This document shows positions 22,440-33,644 of a stretch of 64,000 nucleotides of DNA, in pieces. Made by a program: the position numbers and the translations under genes. The notes under the pieces were generated by a model that saw only the letters and a list, made by a program, of their open reading frames with translations, did not search any database and was not told the DNA's origin. The stretch is from Ceratothoa steindachneri (taxonomy: Eukaryota; Arthropoda; Malacostraca; Isopoda; Cymothoidae), in NCBI GenBank assembly GCA_963969495.1, contig OZ018324.1, positions 154,098,672 to 154,162,671 on the forward strand, in the 5' to 3' direction. How positions within the stretch are numbered: position 1 is the stretch's first letter; each line of letters begins with the position of its first letter.

Positions 22440-24930
22440 ACAAGAAGAAATGAAATACGATGGACAATAGGAATCATAAGCTGGGTAAATTTATACCTTT
22501 GATGGTGTTGCAATTGCAATCCAGAGAAGCATAAGATTCCAAGAAATTCAAGGACTAGATGAGTCTTACCTGGCGATAAAAATCAAGATGACCTATGATG
22601 ACGTTGTGGTGGCCGTTAGTTATCAACCTCCAAGACGTTGATATTTGCTAATTCTTAGCTTTATCCGTTTATTTCCTAGAAACGCCTCTACAATCTTAAT
22701 CGGAGCCCTCAATACCCAGTGTAGAGAGGCGGGCTACACGACGGCATTAATGGAGCGGATAACTCACTGAGCCTCCTAATTAATAGAAACGTAGTGCAGA
22801 GGGAAGGACCAGGTTTAGCCATCTTTTTAACCGAAAAATCATCGACCACGCCTGATATTATACTAACTATTATATACCATCTGAACATATAAGCCTGGTG
22901 ACAACGCTATCAATCTCACTGATACAGGTCCAAATACCCATACGAAAGTGCTTGAACAGAGCTGATTGGGACGCATATAAAGAACATCTGAGCACCATAC
23001 AAGAAAATCGACTGGAAGGAGACTCGCTTGAGGAGATCGATCAATATCTTCACAATGCAAGGAAGAAATTAAAGAAGCTAACCGTCTAGCTATCCCATGG
23101 ACGAGGTTCAAAACTCTCCCAGCCCCAAGGTAGGATAGAGATATCACCGAGATGATGGACCGCATGGAAGTCCTTATCAACGATATAAACTCGTATAGAA
23201 ACACAGACCAACGTTATAGAGAACTGTGCGAATTGAGATACACCATCAAGCTTCTCATTATTGAAAAGAATAAGCAGACTTGGGACAACATAATTGTCAA
23301 TATGGACACAGAGGGTGACTGGAGAAAATTTTGGAATCAACTTAAGAGATTGAGAGGAACACCACCAAGGGATAAATTAAGATTATTAGTCAAGGAAGAT
23401 AAAATTACCAGAGATAGAGATGTAGAGCGCAATTTATAAAATTACTGGATAAATAGATTTCGTATAAGCGAAGCCGAAAATGCAGAATTTGACGGGGATT
23501 ACGAGGAGGAAGTAGAAACAAAGTTGAGAGAAGTGGGTGATGAGCTCACAGCCCACCATCTGGTTAATAAAACTCGCTGTGCTCGTGAGGAAGGAAGGCC
23601 ATTCACTCATGAAGAGTACAAAACCGCACTGAGAAGCTTTAAACAGAAGGCACCGGAAATGATAGGAATAACGAAAAAGCATCTTATAAACGCGCCCCCA
23701 AATGTTAATCAGTCTATTTTAATTATCTTCAATGCATGCACAAATGTTGGCCACTTCCTAGAGCTATTAAAGAAAGCCAAAATTATATCTTTGATAAAGC
23801 TTGGAAAACCAAAGAAAGGCCAATCTCCATGTTGAAGTTTTTAGGAAAACTTTTTGAAAAACTCTTGAACACCAGATTTAGGAACTACTTGTAAACTGAG
23901 GACCTATATAACAACCAACAGCACGGTTTTCGTAGGAGACTCAGCACGGAAACCGCACTGACCCTCATAACTGAGAAGATTGTTATTGCTAAGGCCAAAT
24001 GCAATAGAATAGACATAGTGTTAAGAAACGTGGCCTCGGCATTTGTCAAGGCCTGGGTACCAGGACTGAAAAGAAAGATCTACGACCTAGGCATGGAAGA
24101 CGGCATGACGAGGATTTTATGCAATTACTTTGAAAATCGAAAGGCATAAACGGTATCGAAGAGGAATTCTTCGACCTGGAATCAGGGGTACCACAAGGGG
24201 GATGTTTGAGCCCCACATTATATGCAATATATACTAGCGACCTCCGCCACCCTAACTACGATTTTGCTTAATATATAAAACTGGCTGACGACATCACCCA
24301 AATCGTGACGAACGACTATCGTAACCCGAGGGATATAGCCAACAGAAGAGGAGGAAAAATCGCAAATATAAACACCTACGAAAAGAGAAACAAAATAAAG
24401 ACAAACATCGACAAGTTTAAGATAATTCCGATCGGACGCATTCGAACAGTGGAAGTAGTGGTGGAGCGTGAACATTACCATTACTCTACACAAGGCAAAG
24501 TACTCGGCTTAAATAGGACAACTAGAGGATATACAACACCCCTACACGAGAAGATCGCTGTAGCCAGAAGGACCCTCCGATCTCTATTCTGTTTTATACT
24601 ATTATCACCATCCAATAAGAGAAAATTATACTTACTCCCCGTGAGACCACTGTTGCCCTATCCCGTCATTCTCACGCACACCTTAAGCAATACAACGTCA
24701 AGGAAAGCACATAGAGTACAAAACAAGGCACTGAGGTTTATCTCAAACGTGACTCTTTTGGATCGTCTTCCTTCAACATTGCTACACGCAATAAATAAAA
24801 TAGATCCAATCGACGTTGAAAAAGAACAACCTCTGACTCCCCCCCCCCTCTCAATTTATCGGAGACCACGTGCTATGGTATCACGCCATGGACGACGTCA
24901 TTTCCTGTTCAAACATTCTCGAATTTTAGA
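22440..24930 (+). pseudogene. Jockey-like LINE, 5'-truncated and broken ORF2 (copy J1)
   Basis: The endonuclease begins in mid-domain (FDGVAIAIQRS at 22497, VSYQPPRR, then ILIGALNTQCREAGY) and RT follows. The linker (MDRMEVLINDINSYRN, GDWRKFWNQLKRL) and RT blocks (PEMIGITKKHLINAP, LESGVPQGGCLSPTLYAIYT, KLADDITQI, INTYEKRNKIKTNIDKFKII) match copies J2 and J3. The LADD catalytic pair and PQGG are intact, but stops and frameshifts divide the protein into pieces (for example at 22641, 23089, 23437, 23833, 24148 and 24270). The best frame is 24305-24934 (209 codons), covering the part after the catalytic motif. The end near 24930 lacks a clear tail. Confidence 0.8.
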
Positions 24931-25139
24931 TTAGACTCCTGAGCACGTGAAAGAGCCGCTCTGTCTTGCCCTTTGCTGCTAAATGATGAATCTACTCCGC
25001 CTCCAGATTAAGATGTCTGGAGCTTGTGACTCTTTTCTCCAAATTTCCTTTCCACTTCAAAATCGGGCATTCAAATACTCAGGTTATTCTATAATTCAAA
25101 GAGTCCAGCCCGCACCTCAAGGACATCCTTATCGTCTCG

Positions 25140-25940
25140 TCCCGTGAGCGTTCGTCAGACAGCAGACTTCTTCAGCTATGATTCTACCCAAGTCAATTTG
25201 TAGCTTTTGTTAACGGCAAGGCTTCGAATTTGCGCAACAGTCCCTCTTCGTCCATTCGAACCGAATAAAATATCCATCGCTAACCTTTGAGGAAAAGAAG
25301 ATTCCTCTTTAATTAGAATTACGAGAATTCCCACATTCCCTGTCGAACATCATCTTTGAAGTTTGGCTATCTTCATCGGAAGGTTAGTGCGGATTGTTCC
25401 CCACTTGCCTCATTCGGATCGTGCCCCACTTGCCTCATCGGATCATTCCCCACTTGCCTCATCGCAAGAAGAACCTTCCTCGAAGTCATCGACTAGTAAG
25501 ACTGAAACCCCCTCGATTATTAGTATTGGCAAGTTCTCCCTTTTATCTGAGCCTAGTTACATTAATCAATTAATTCCATTTGAGAATCCCTTCTCATAAT
25601 TATCAAGAGACTCTCTCAATTTAAATAATTCCCTTTCGTCTATTATTATTTTAATCTTTGTAAATAAAATTATATTTTTGTTGTTTCATTTTTACCTAAC
25701 CTTGAACGATACTCTCGCCCTATTCAAGTAAATCTCACCAACCATTTATGCACTCTGCTTGATTATTAAGGATTTGAAACCCAACGTCTCAAGTGTGACC
25801 TCCTAGTCGGTCGTTAATCCCTGCGAATAGTCCTTCAACGGTTCGCGTTGCAGTAGGTGATTAAGTCACCTCCCTCCCACATAATATAGGAGTAGTGTAT
25901 GGTATAGAGTGGCTGTACCACGACAAACGTGACTCCCCTC
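25140..25940 (+). repeat. solo-LTR-like repeat, copy 2
   Basis: 25150-25378 matches the window start. 25655-25678 has GTAAATAAAATTATATTTTT, also present at 45240-45262, and the end CTGTACCACGACA (about 25915-25927) resembles CATACCACGACA at 45445-45456. A 25-bp unit, CCCCACTTGCCTCATCGGAT, occurs three times at 25398-25470. No gag or pol is present, as expected for a solo LTR. Exact ends and target duplication were not determined. Confidence 0.5.
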
Positions 25941-26039
25941 ATATATACTTCAAACAAGCGTTTGAAAGCAGACAGCTGAAGACGCAAAGAGAAATTATAC
26001 CGATATATAACTAAAAAAAAGAAGAAAAATTACATGTAT

Positions 26040-26260
26040 AACTTAAGAAAAAATCCCAAGTGGACATATTAAAATAGAACAACTACAAAATAATAAAAGA
26101 TCCAAATTGGAGATAACTAAAAAAAACAACAATAAAACACGAAATGGACATATTAAAATAAGACAACTACAATATAATAAAATATCCGAAGTGAAGAAAA
26201 TTAAATAATTAAGTAAATTAATATTAAAAAATCCGAAGTGGACACATTAATTCAAATTTA
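26040..26260. repeat. short AT-rich tandem repeat, period about 90 bp
   Basis: Phrases AGTGGACATATTAAAATA at 26057 and ATGGACATATTAAAATA at 26145, and AGTGGACACATTAA at 26236, each followed by CAACTACAA...AATAATAAAA or a degraded form of it. The region has no coding content. Confidence 0.65.
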
Positions 26261-26516
26261 GTAAAGAATTAAAATGTAAAGAAAGATTACAAAAAGAAAA
26301 AGTTCATTAGCAAGTTATCCAAAAATAACCCAATAAGAAAACAAAGGCTTGAACGCTAAAGCGTTTTAACACAAAATATATCATAAAGAATTATTACTAC
26401 TGAGTTTGCCAGACGATCTGGCACATATTTCTCTCTCTCTTAATTACACATACTTATACCTATTTTTCTTTTAACTATCCCCACACCAATTTCTCTCTTT
26501 AAATATCACAATCACA

Positions 26517-27960
26517 ATGCTAAAAGATGTCAACATTGTGGCCATCTTCAAGGGAAAAGGTGACAGAGCAGCCTGTGGGAACAGCAGAGGCATTTCACTC
26601 CTGTCAATTGCTGGGAAGATACTTTCCAAGATCATGTTGTCCGCGTGGTCTCTCAAATTACAGAACAAAACCTTCCTGAGAGCTAGTGTAGTTTTAGAAA
26701 AGACCGAAGCACATCAGATATGGTCTTTTGCCTACGCCACCTCCAGGAGAAAGCAAGAGAACAAAAACGAAGACCTGTTTGTTGCTTTCATTTACCTGAC
26801 AAAGCTTTTTGACACCGTCAATCACCCTCTGTTATGGAACCCTTTTATTAAAGTTGGGGGTTCCGTCCAAATTTCTTACCATCTTGAGACAGATGCATGA
26901 AGAGATGCAAGCCCTGGTGGATCATTATCAGAACCCTTCAATTTGGAATTGGGATTCAAACAGGGGTGTGTGCTTGCCCCTATTTTCTTCAATGTTTAGC
27001 TCATTGCTCTCATCAACCTAGTCCATGCTACCCTAAGAAGAGATGCAGTATTGCCATACAGTACTGCCTAGATGTCAGTTTATTCAACATCCGTCGATTT
27101 CAGGCCAGAACTAAAGTTTCTTCCACCAAAGAAATCGAACTGCAATATGCAGATATTGTGCCATTGCTGCCCATGATGTTGAAGCACTCCGAACCACCCT
27201 GGATGCTCACTCATTCACATATTATGCCATGGGTCTTAAAGTTAATGCACGAAAGACAGAAATCTTGGCACAACGCATAAACCAACTACAAGAACCATTT
27301 CACTTTAACATAAATGGCGATGACATCAAAGTGATAGAGCATTTTATTTACTTAGGCAGTGAGATCTCTTCTAACTATTCAATGGACCCAGAAAGACAAA
27401 AAAAGATAAACCTTGCCTCTGCTGCATTTGGCCGCTTGAGGTAAAGAGTTTTCCCAAACAACAACTTGAGAACAGACACCAAAGCTACAGTTTACAGGGC
27501 TGTTTGACTATCAATCTTGTATGTCTCTGAAGGCTGGACAATATACAAACAACAGGTCCACAGCTTAGAAACGTTCCACATTGGGAGTCTCCAGAAGATC
27601 TTAGGCACATTATGCAAAGACAAAATCACATACGATGAAATATATCACAGTATCCATATCTGCAGTATAGGAACCCTACTAGCACAACGACAACTCCGCT
27701 GGCTGGGTCACACCATCAGGATGTCAGACCATCGACTCCCAAAATAAATATTGTGAGGTCAACTTGAGGGAAACAGAAATGCAGGAGGCAACAAGAAGCG
27801 TTACAAAGACAAGTAAAAAAAATACTGAAAAAAGTACCATTCAGCCTCAACAACTGGAAACAATTGGAACAGAAAGACAGGACTGAAAATCATCCCGCTC
27901 AAAAAGGCTATCCAAAATTAAAGAAAGCAATTAAAGAAGAGGAGGAGGAAACCGCCGCAC
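26517..27960 (+). pseudogene. RTE-like LINE reverse transcriptase relic
   Basis: RT blocks in order: VNIVAIFKGKGDRAACGNSR, GISLLSIAGKILSKI, LFVAFIYLTKLFDTVNHPLL, then FKQGCVLAPIFFNV in another frame, LQYADI where active enzymes have FADD, VNARKTEILAQ, FIYLGSEISSNYS, AAFGRLR, LYVSEGWTIYKQQ and LRWLGHTIRMSDHRLPK. These blocks are those of RTE/BovB-type or closely related endonuclease LINEs. The endonuclease is missing. At least three frame changes and several stops occur. The C-terminal part near 27900-27990 is Lys/Glu rich (KKAIKEEEEE), and a short TCATCATCATCAT run at 28095 may be the tail. Confidence 0.7.
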
Positions 27961-28149
27961 GCGACACTAGCGAAACGGAGTAGTACCTGTGGAACAGTAT
28001 CCCTGCCACAGATGCAAGAAATTTTTGGACCCCGAATTTAAATGAACAGTCACCTTCAGTGGAACCCGCGGAATAACACCTGATCTTGACTTTCATCATC
28101 ATCATGCAGAACAACGTCATCATTGACATCGATGAACAGCCTTGAGCAG

Positions 28150-31100
28150 TAAGCACCAGGAGTCACAAGCTGTCATTTTCCATGCTCCGAACCAGAGTCA
28201 CAGACTGTCATTTTCATTGGTCCCATCAGAAGTCATAAGCTGTCCTTTTGCTTGCTCTCATCAGAAGTAACAAGCTGTCCTTTCCATGCTCCTCTAGGGA
28301 GCCACACGCTGTTCTTTCCATGCTTCTAGCAGGAATCATAAGCTGACCTTTCCTATGCTCCAATCGAGAGTAATAACTTGTCCTTTTTCATGCTCTCATC
28401 AGGAGTCATAGGCTGTCATTTTCTATGCTGTTATAAAAGTCACAAAATGGACTTTTACATGCCCCTATCAATAGTCACAAGCTGTCTTTCTCCATGGTCC
28501 TATCAATAGTCAAAATCTGTCCTTTCCATGTCCACAAAAATAGTCACAAGTGTCCTTACCTATGCTCCCAACAGGAGTCAGAAACTCTGCTTTCCCATGC
28601 TCTCATCAAGAGTCATAAGCTGTTCTTTTCCATGCTCTCATCATGAGTCACATGCTGTCTCTTTCCATGGTCCCAGAAGGCGCCACAAGATGTCCTTTTT
28701 CATGCTTCCAACAGGAGTCACAAACTGTCTTTTCCATGTTGCCATCAGGAGTCATAAGTGGTCCTTTTCATTGCTCTCATCCTAAGTCACAAACTATCCT
28801 TTTCCATTCTCCATTCAGGAGCTACAAACTGTCATTTTCATGCTCCTCTAGGAAGCCATATGCTTTTCTTTCCATGTTCCTAACAAAAGTCATAAGCTGT
28901 CCATTTCGATGCTCCCATCCTGATTAATAAGCTGTCCTTTTCCATGCTGCCATCAAGAGTCATAATCTGTCTTTTTCCATGCTCCCATCAGTAGCCATAA
29001 ACTGTGCTTTTCCCTGCTCCCACCAAAGTTGCTAGTTGTCCTTTTCTATGCTCTTATCATGAGTCACAAGTTGTCCTTTCCATTATCCTATCAGAATTGA
29101 TACGCGGTTCTTCCCATGCTACAATCAGGAGTCATAAGCTGTCCTTTTCCATGCCCCCATCAAGAGTCATAAACTGTCATTATCCATACTCCCATTAGGA
29201 GTCACAAATCGTCCTTTTCCAAGCTCCTATCAGTAGTCATAAACTCTACTTTTCCTTGCTCTCGTGATGAGTCACATGCTGTCCTTTATCATGCTCTCAC
29301 CAGGAGTCACAAGCTGTCCTTTTTTCATGCTGCCATCAAGACTCACAAGCTGGCCTTTTCCTGGCCCTCATCAGGAGTCACATACTGTCCCTTTCAATGC
29401 TCTTATTATTAGTCACAAACTGTACTTTTCCATGCTGCCACCAGGAGTCATAAGCTGTTTCTTTCCTTGCTCTCATCAGGAGTCACAAGCTGTCCTTTTC
29501 CATGTTCCAATCACGAGTTACCATCTGTCCTTTACATGCTCCTCTAAGGAGACACACACTGTTCTCTCTATGCTCCTGCAGGTTTCATAATCTGGCCTTT
29601 CCTATGCTTCATTCAGGACTAATAACTTGTCCTTTTTCATGCTCCTATCAGGAGTCATTAACTGTCCTTTTCCATGCTCCACTCAGGAGCCACAAACTGT
29701 TCTTGTTCTTTACATGTTCCTTTAAGAAGTCACAAGTTGTTCTTTCCATGTTCCTAGCAGAAGTTATAAGCTGGCACTTTCCATGCTCCCATCAGTAGTC
29801 ATAAATTGTCCTTTTCCCTGCTCCAATCAAAGTCGCAAGTTGTCCTTTTCTATGCTCTTATCAGGAGTCACAAACAGTCATTTCCATTTCCCTATCAGAG
29901 TTCATACACTGTTTTTCCCATGCTACAATCAAGAGTCATAAGCTGTCCTTTTCAATGGTCCTATAAGGGGTTACAAGCTGTACTTTTCCATAGTTCCATT
30001 AGGAGTCACAAAATGTCCTTTTCTATGCTCCCATCAAGAGTCATGAGCTGTATTTTTCCTTGCTCTCGTCATGAGTCACATGCTCTCCTTTTCCGTGCTC
30101 CCATCAAGAGTCATAAGCTGTCTTTTTCCATGCTCTCATCAGTCGTCATAAACTGTCCTTTTCCCTGCTCCCTTCAAAGTCGCAAGTTGTCCTTTTCTAT
30201 GCTCTTATCAGGAATCACAAGCTGTTATTTCTATTATACTATCATAATTTATACGCTTTTCTTCCCATGCTACAATCAGGAGTTATAAGCTGTCTTTTTT
30301 GATGCTCCTACAAAGTCACAAAATGTCCTTTTCCATGCCTCCATCAGAAGTCACAAACTGTCTTTTTCCTTGCTCTCATCATGAGTCACATGCTGTACTT
30401 TTCCATGCCCCCATCAAGAGTCACAAGCTCTCCTTATCCATTCTCCCAACAAGAGTCACGAACCGTCATTTTCCATACTCCCATTAGGAGTCACAAAATG
30501 TCCTTTTCCAAGCTAACATCATGAGTCACAATCTGTTCTTTTCCTTGCTCTCATGATGAGTCACAGGCTGTCCTTTTCCAGGCTCTTATGAGGAGTCACA
30601 AGCTGTCCTTTTCCTTGCGTTCATGATGAGTCTCATGCTGTCCTTTTCCAGGCTCTCATCAGGAGTCACAAGCTGCCCTTTTTCATGCTGCCATCGAGAC
30701 TCACAAACTGTCTTTTTCCTGGCCCTCATCAGAAGTCACAAACTGTTCCTTTCAATGTTCCTATCAGGAGTCACAAGCTGTCATTACCCTTTTCTTAGCA
30801 GGAGTAACACGATTTCTTTTCTATGTTCCTATTATGAGTCACAGGCGATCTTTTCTTATCCTATTATCAGGAATCACAAGCTATCCTTTTCCTTGCTACC
30901 ATCAGCATTACAAACTGTCCATTTGAATGCTTCCATTATAATTCACAAACTGTCCTTTTCCATGCTGCCCTCAGGAGTCATAATCTGTTCTTTTCCTTGC
31001 TCCCATCAGGAATCAAAAGCTGTCATTTTCCTTTCTCTCATCAGGAGTCACAAGCTGTCCTTTTCTATGTTCCAATGACATTACCATCTGTCCTTTCCAT

Positions 31101-31990
31101 ACTCCTCTAAGGAACCACACATTGTTCTTTGCATGCTTCTAGCAGGTTTCATAAGCTGACCTTTTCTATTTTTCTAATCATGAGTAATAACCTGTCCTTT
31201 TTCATGCTCTTATCAGGAGTCATTAATTGTCCTTTTCCATGCTCCATTTAGGAGCCACAATCTGTCCTTTCCATGCTCCTCTAAGAAGCCACACGTTGTT
31301 CTTTCCCTGTTCTTAGCAGGAGTCATAAGTTGGCACTTTCCATGCTCCCATCAGTAGTCATAAGCTGTCCTTTTTCCTGCTTCAATCAAATTTGCAAGTT
31401 GTCCTTTTCTATGCTCTTATCAGGAGTCACAAGCTGTCCTTTCCATTATCCTATCAGAATTCAGCAGTCTTTTTCCATGCTTCTATAAAGAGTCACAAAA
31501 TGTCCTTTTCCATGCTCCTTTTCCATGCTCCTTTTCCTTGCTCTCATCATGAGACACATGCTGTCCTTTTCCATGCTCCTATCAAGAGTCATAAGCTGTC
31601 TTTTTCCATGCTCCCATAAGAAGTCACATGCTGTCCTTATCCATCATCTCAACATGAATCAAAAACTGTCCGTTTTCATGGTCCCATCAGGAGTCTCACA
31701 CTATCCTTTTCCATGTTACCATCAGGAGTCACAATCTGTCCTTTTCCTTGCTCTCATCAGGAGTCACAAACTGACCTTTTCTATGTTCCAATCAGGAGAC
31801 ATAAGCTGTCCTTTTCCATGCCTCCATCAAGAGTCACAAGCTGTCCTTTTCCATGCTCTCATCAAGAGTCACAAGCTGTCTTTTTCAATGCTCCCATCAT
31901 TAATCACACGCTTTCCTTTCCATACTTCAATTATGAGTTACAAACTATCATTTTTCATACTCCCATCAGGAGTCATAAGCTGTCCTAAGT
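28150..31990. repeat. 35-bp minisatellite, about 110 units
   Basis: The consensus is close to GTCACAAGCTGTCCTTTTCC followed by ATGCTCCCATCAGGA, 35 bp, repeated in one direction with about 15-25% divergence by eye. As 35 is not a multiple of 3, three units make 105 bp and all three plus frames give the same 35-residue cyclic peptide (SHKLSFSM, SCPFPCSHQES, AVLFHAP). The frames up to 160 codons (29806-30288 and others) are therefore not evidence of a protein. Variant blocks recur at a distance of 1563 bp (see 29538/31101). Confidence 0.95.
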
Positions 31991-32719
31991 ATACGTAATC
32001 TTGTAATTGCTCTAAAATCATTTGATCATCAACCTTCATTACTCCATCTTCTGCTACCCTAAATTATATTATTTTTTCTTGGAAATTTTTTTTCAGTCCA
32101 ACCCTGAGCCTGGCTTGTGTTAATTCTGTAATTTTTTAAGGAATCGAGTCAAACCTTATGATGTCATCAGAAAAGCATCAGTATCTTAACTAACTCTCAC
32201 TAACTCTAATTCCCACTTCAATGTAGTGAAAAATCTCCTCATGCGTCTGCTTTGAACAGATTTTGGAGGAGACGTAACCTCCCTTGTCTTTCTTCCTTAA
32301 TTATTTACATTTTAATTCTAACAAAGTACAGCCATAATAACGATGTTGCATGACTATTCATATATGTGAGATAATATATGAATGTATGTAAGTTTTGTCA
32401 ATTGCTTGTTTCGGTAGCACTCTTAGAACTGAATTGGTGATAACTGAGTCAAAATCAATTTCATAATTTATGAATGGTATGTAAAGGTACATTTCGAATT
32501 CGCTTGTTCTCTGCCGAACTGGCTGCGGGTTGTCATAAGTACCAGAATTGCTTCTGAAGGTAAAACAAACAATTAAAACAGTACTTTTTAAGTCTGATAG
32601 ACCGGTATATTAGATACAGTCATTTGCGCGGAGGGGAGGAAAAGTGGGCTCCAGGCATACCCGATACAGTTTGAAAGTGGGTAAGGATTCCGTTGTCAAC
32701 CCCACTTGCCCTTACTTAC
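31991..32719. other. no gene recognised; probable intron downstream of the Kazal exon
   Basis: AT-rich sequence between the 35-bp minisatellite and the donor site at 32719. On the minus strand it is the start of the following intron. I see no repeats or frames worth naming. Confidence 0.5.
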
Positions 32720-32947
32720 CGCACATACCGCTGAAGGCGACCGTAACCTTGTGCTTTGCGTGGCAGGCTTCCCGATGCAGCTCGCACGCACTCCGATAGT
32801 CCTTCCCATCCGAGCCACACACGGGGCTTCCTTCCTTCACGTCGGGGCAAGCGTCCAAGCACTGGCACTCGGGTATGGCATTGGCACTCAGGACGCAGTG
32901 GGTTCCAAGCTGACAAGACAACGTCTGGCACAGATCTTGACCGGCAA
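32720..32947 (-). CDS. Kazal/follistatin-like module exon of a host gene
   Basis: Minus strand: TTATTTCAG acceptor ends at 32948, the exon runs 32947-32720 (228 bp) and GTAAGTAAG donor starts at 32719. It encodes about 75 residues with a cysteine-rich follistatin N-lobe (LCQTLSCQLGTHC, ECQCLDACPD) and a Kazal domain (PVCGSDGKDYRSACELHREA, then CHAKH and GMCG). The Cys spacing and the CGSDG..Y...C core are diagnostic. The exon begins with two bases of a split codon and ends with one, so it is phase 1-1, as in shuffled extracellular modules. Agrin, follistatin-like and related secreted or matrix proteins contain such units; which gene this is cannot be told from one exon. There are no stops. 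Other exons were not found in the window, so the flanking minisatellites would be intronic. Confidence 0.85.
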
Positions 32948-33439
32948 CTGAAATAAGGAAGAAAAACGGGCGATCAAGATTCGTTTCGTCTCAAGTTGTA
33001 TCATTAAATTACATTCTACACTCGATTGATACCAAGGGACCCTTGGGGGGGGCATACATGTCTACAATCCAGGTCATCCTGTTCCTGGAGCGAGTTCAGG
33101 CATGGTCTAATACATTTTTTACTATTTTGTGGTGACCGGACTAATTATTGGGCATACCACACTCACCAATAGCCCTAGTGGTATCACCCAACAAAGAGGA
33201 ATTATACTTTATTAAGATAAGCGACATTCAACGGGGGCAAGTTCGAAAGAAACTTTGGAAGAAGTGTGATAATAAAAGAGATAAGGTTCGGGTACGTGGA
33301 CATGTGTGTAAGGTACATAACCTGAATAACACAAAGAGTTAAATATTTGGTGGGGGAGAGAGTGCCCCCAAACGTATCCTCAAGAAACACGCTATGGCAT
33401 CTATCGTGTAAAGTGTCGTACTAGCGACACGTGAGGGGC

Positions 33440-33640
33440 ACGACCTATTCCATAATAATAATAATAGAGGTTTTATATAGCACCGTTAAAGATCTTAAAG
33501 CCTTCGCAGGGCGTCCGCTCAATGGCCTGACATAAGAGTTTGGTTTGCACAGCCCCCTTGAAAGCGTCAAGGGAGGAAGAGAGGCATATGCCAAAGGGCA
33601 GACCATTTCACAGCTTAGGAACAACTACAGATAAGGCTAG
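33440..33640 (+). repeat. dispersed repeat starting (AAT)n...TTTTATATAGCACC
   Basis: AATAATAATAATAGAGGTTT, TATATAGCACCGTTAAAG and GGCCTGACATAAGAG resemble a repeat type common in many animal genomes (TTTATATAGCGC family). Only one copy is in the window, so the assignment rests on memory of that motif. Confidence 0.45.
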
Positions 33641-33644
33641 TTTC

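Noticed and set aside
29806..30288. 160-codon frame that looks like a repeat protein
   Set aside because: The 35-bp period reads open in all three frames and has no start or end features of a gene; it is a minisatellite.
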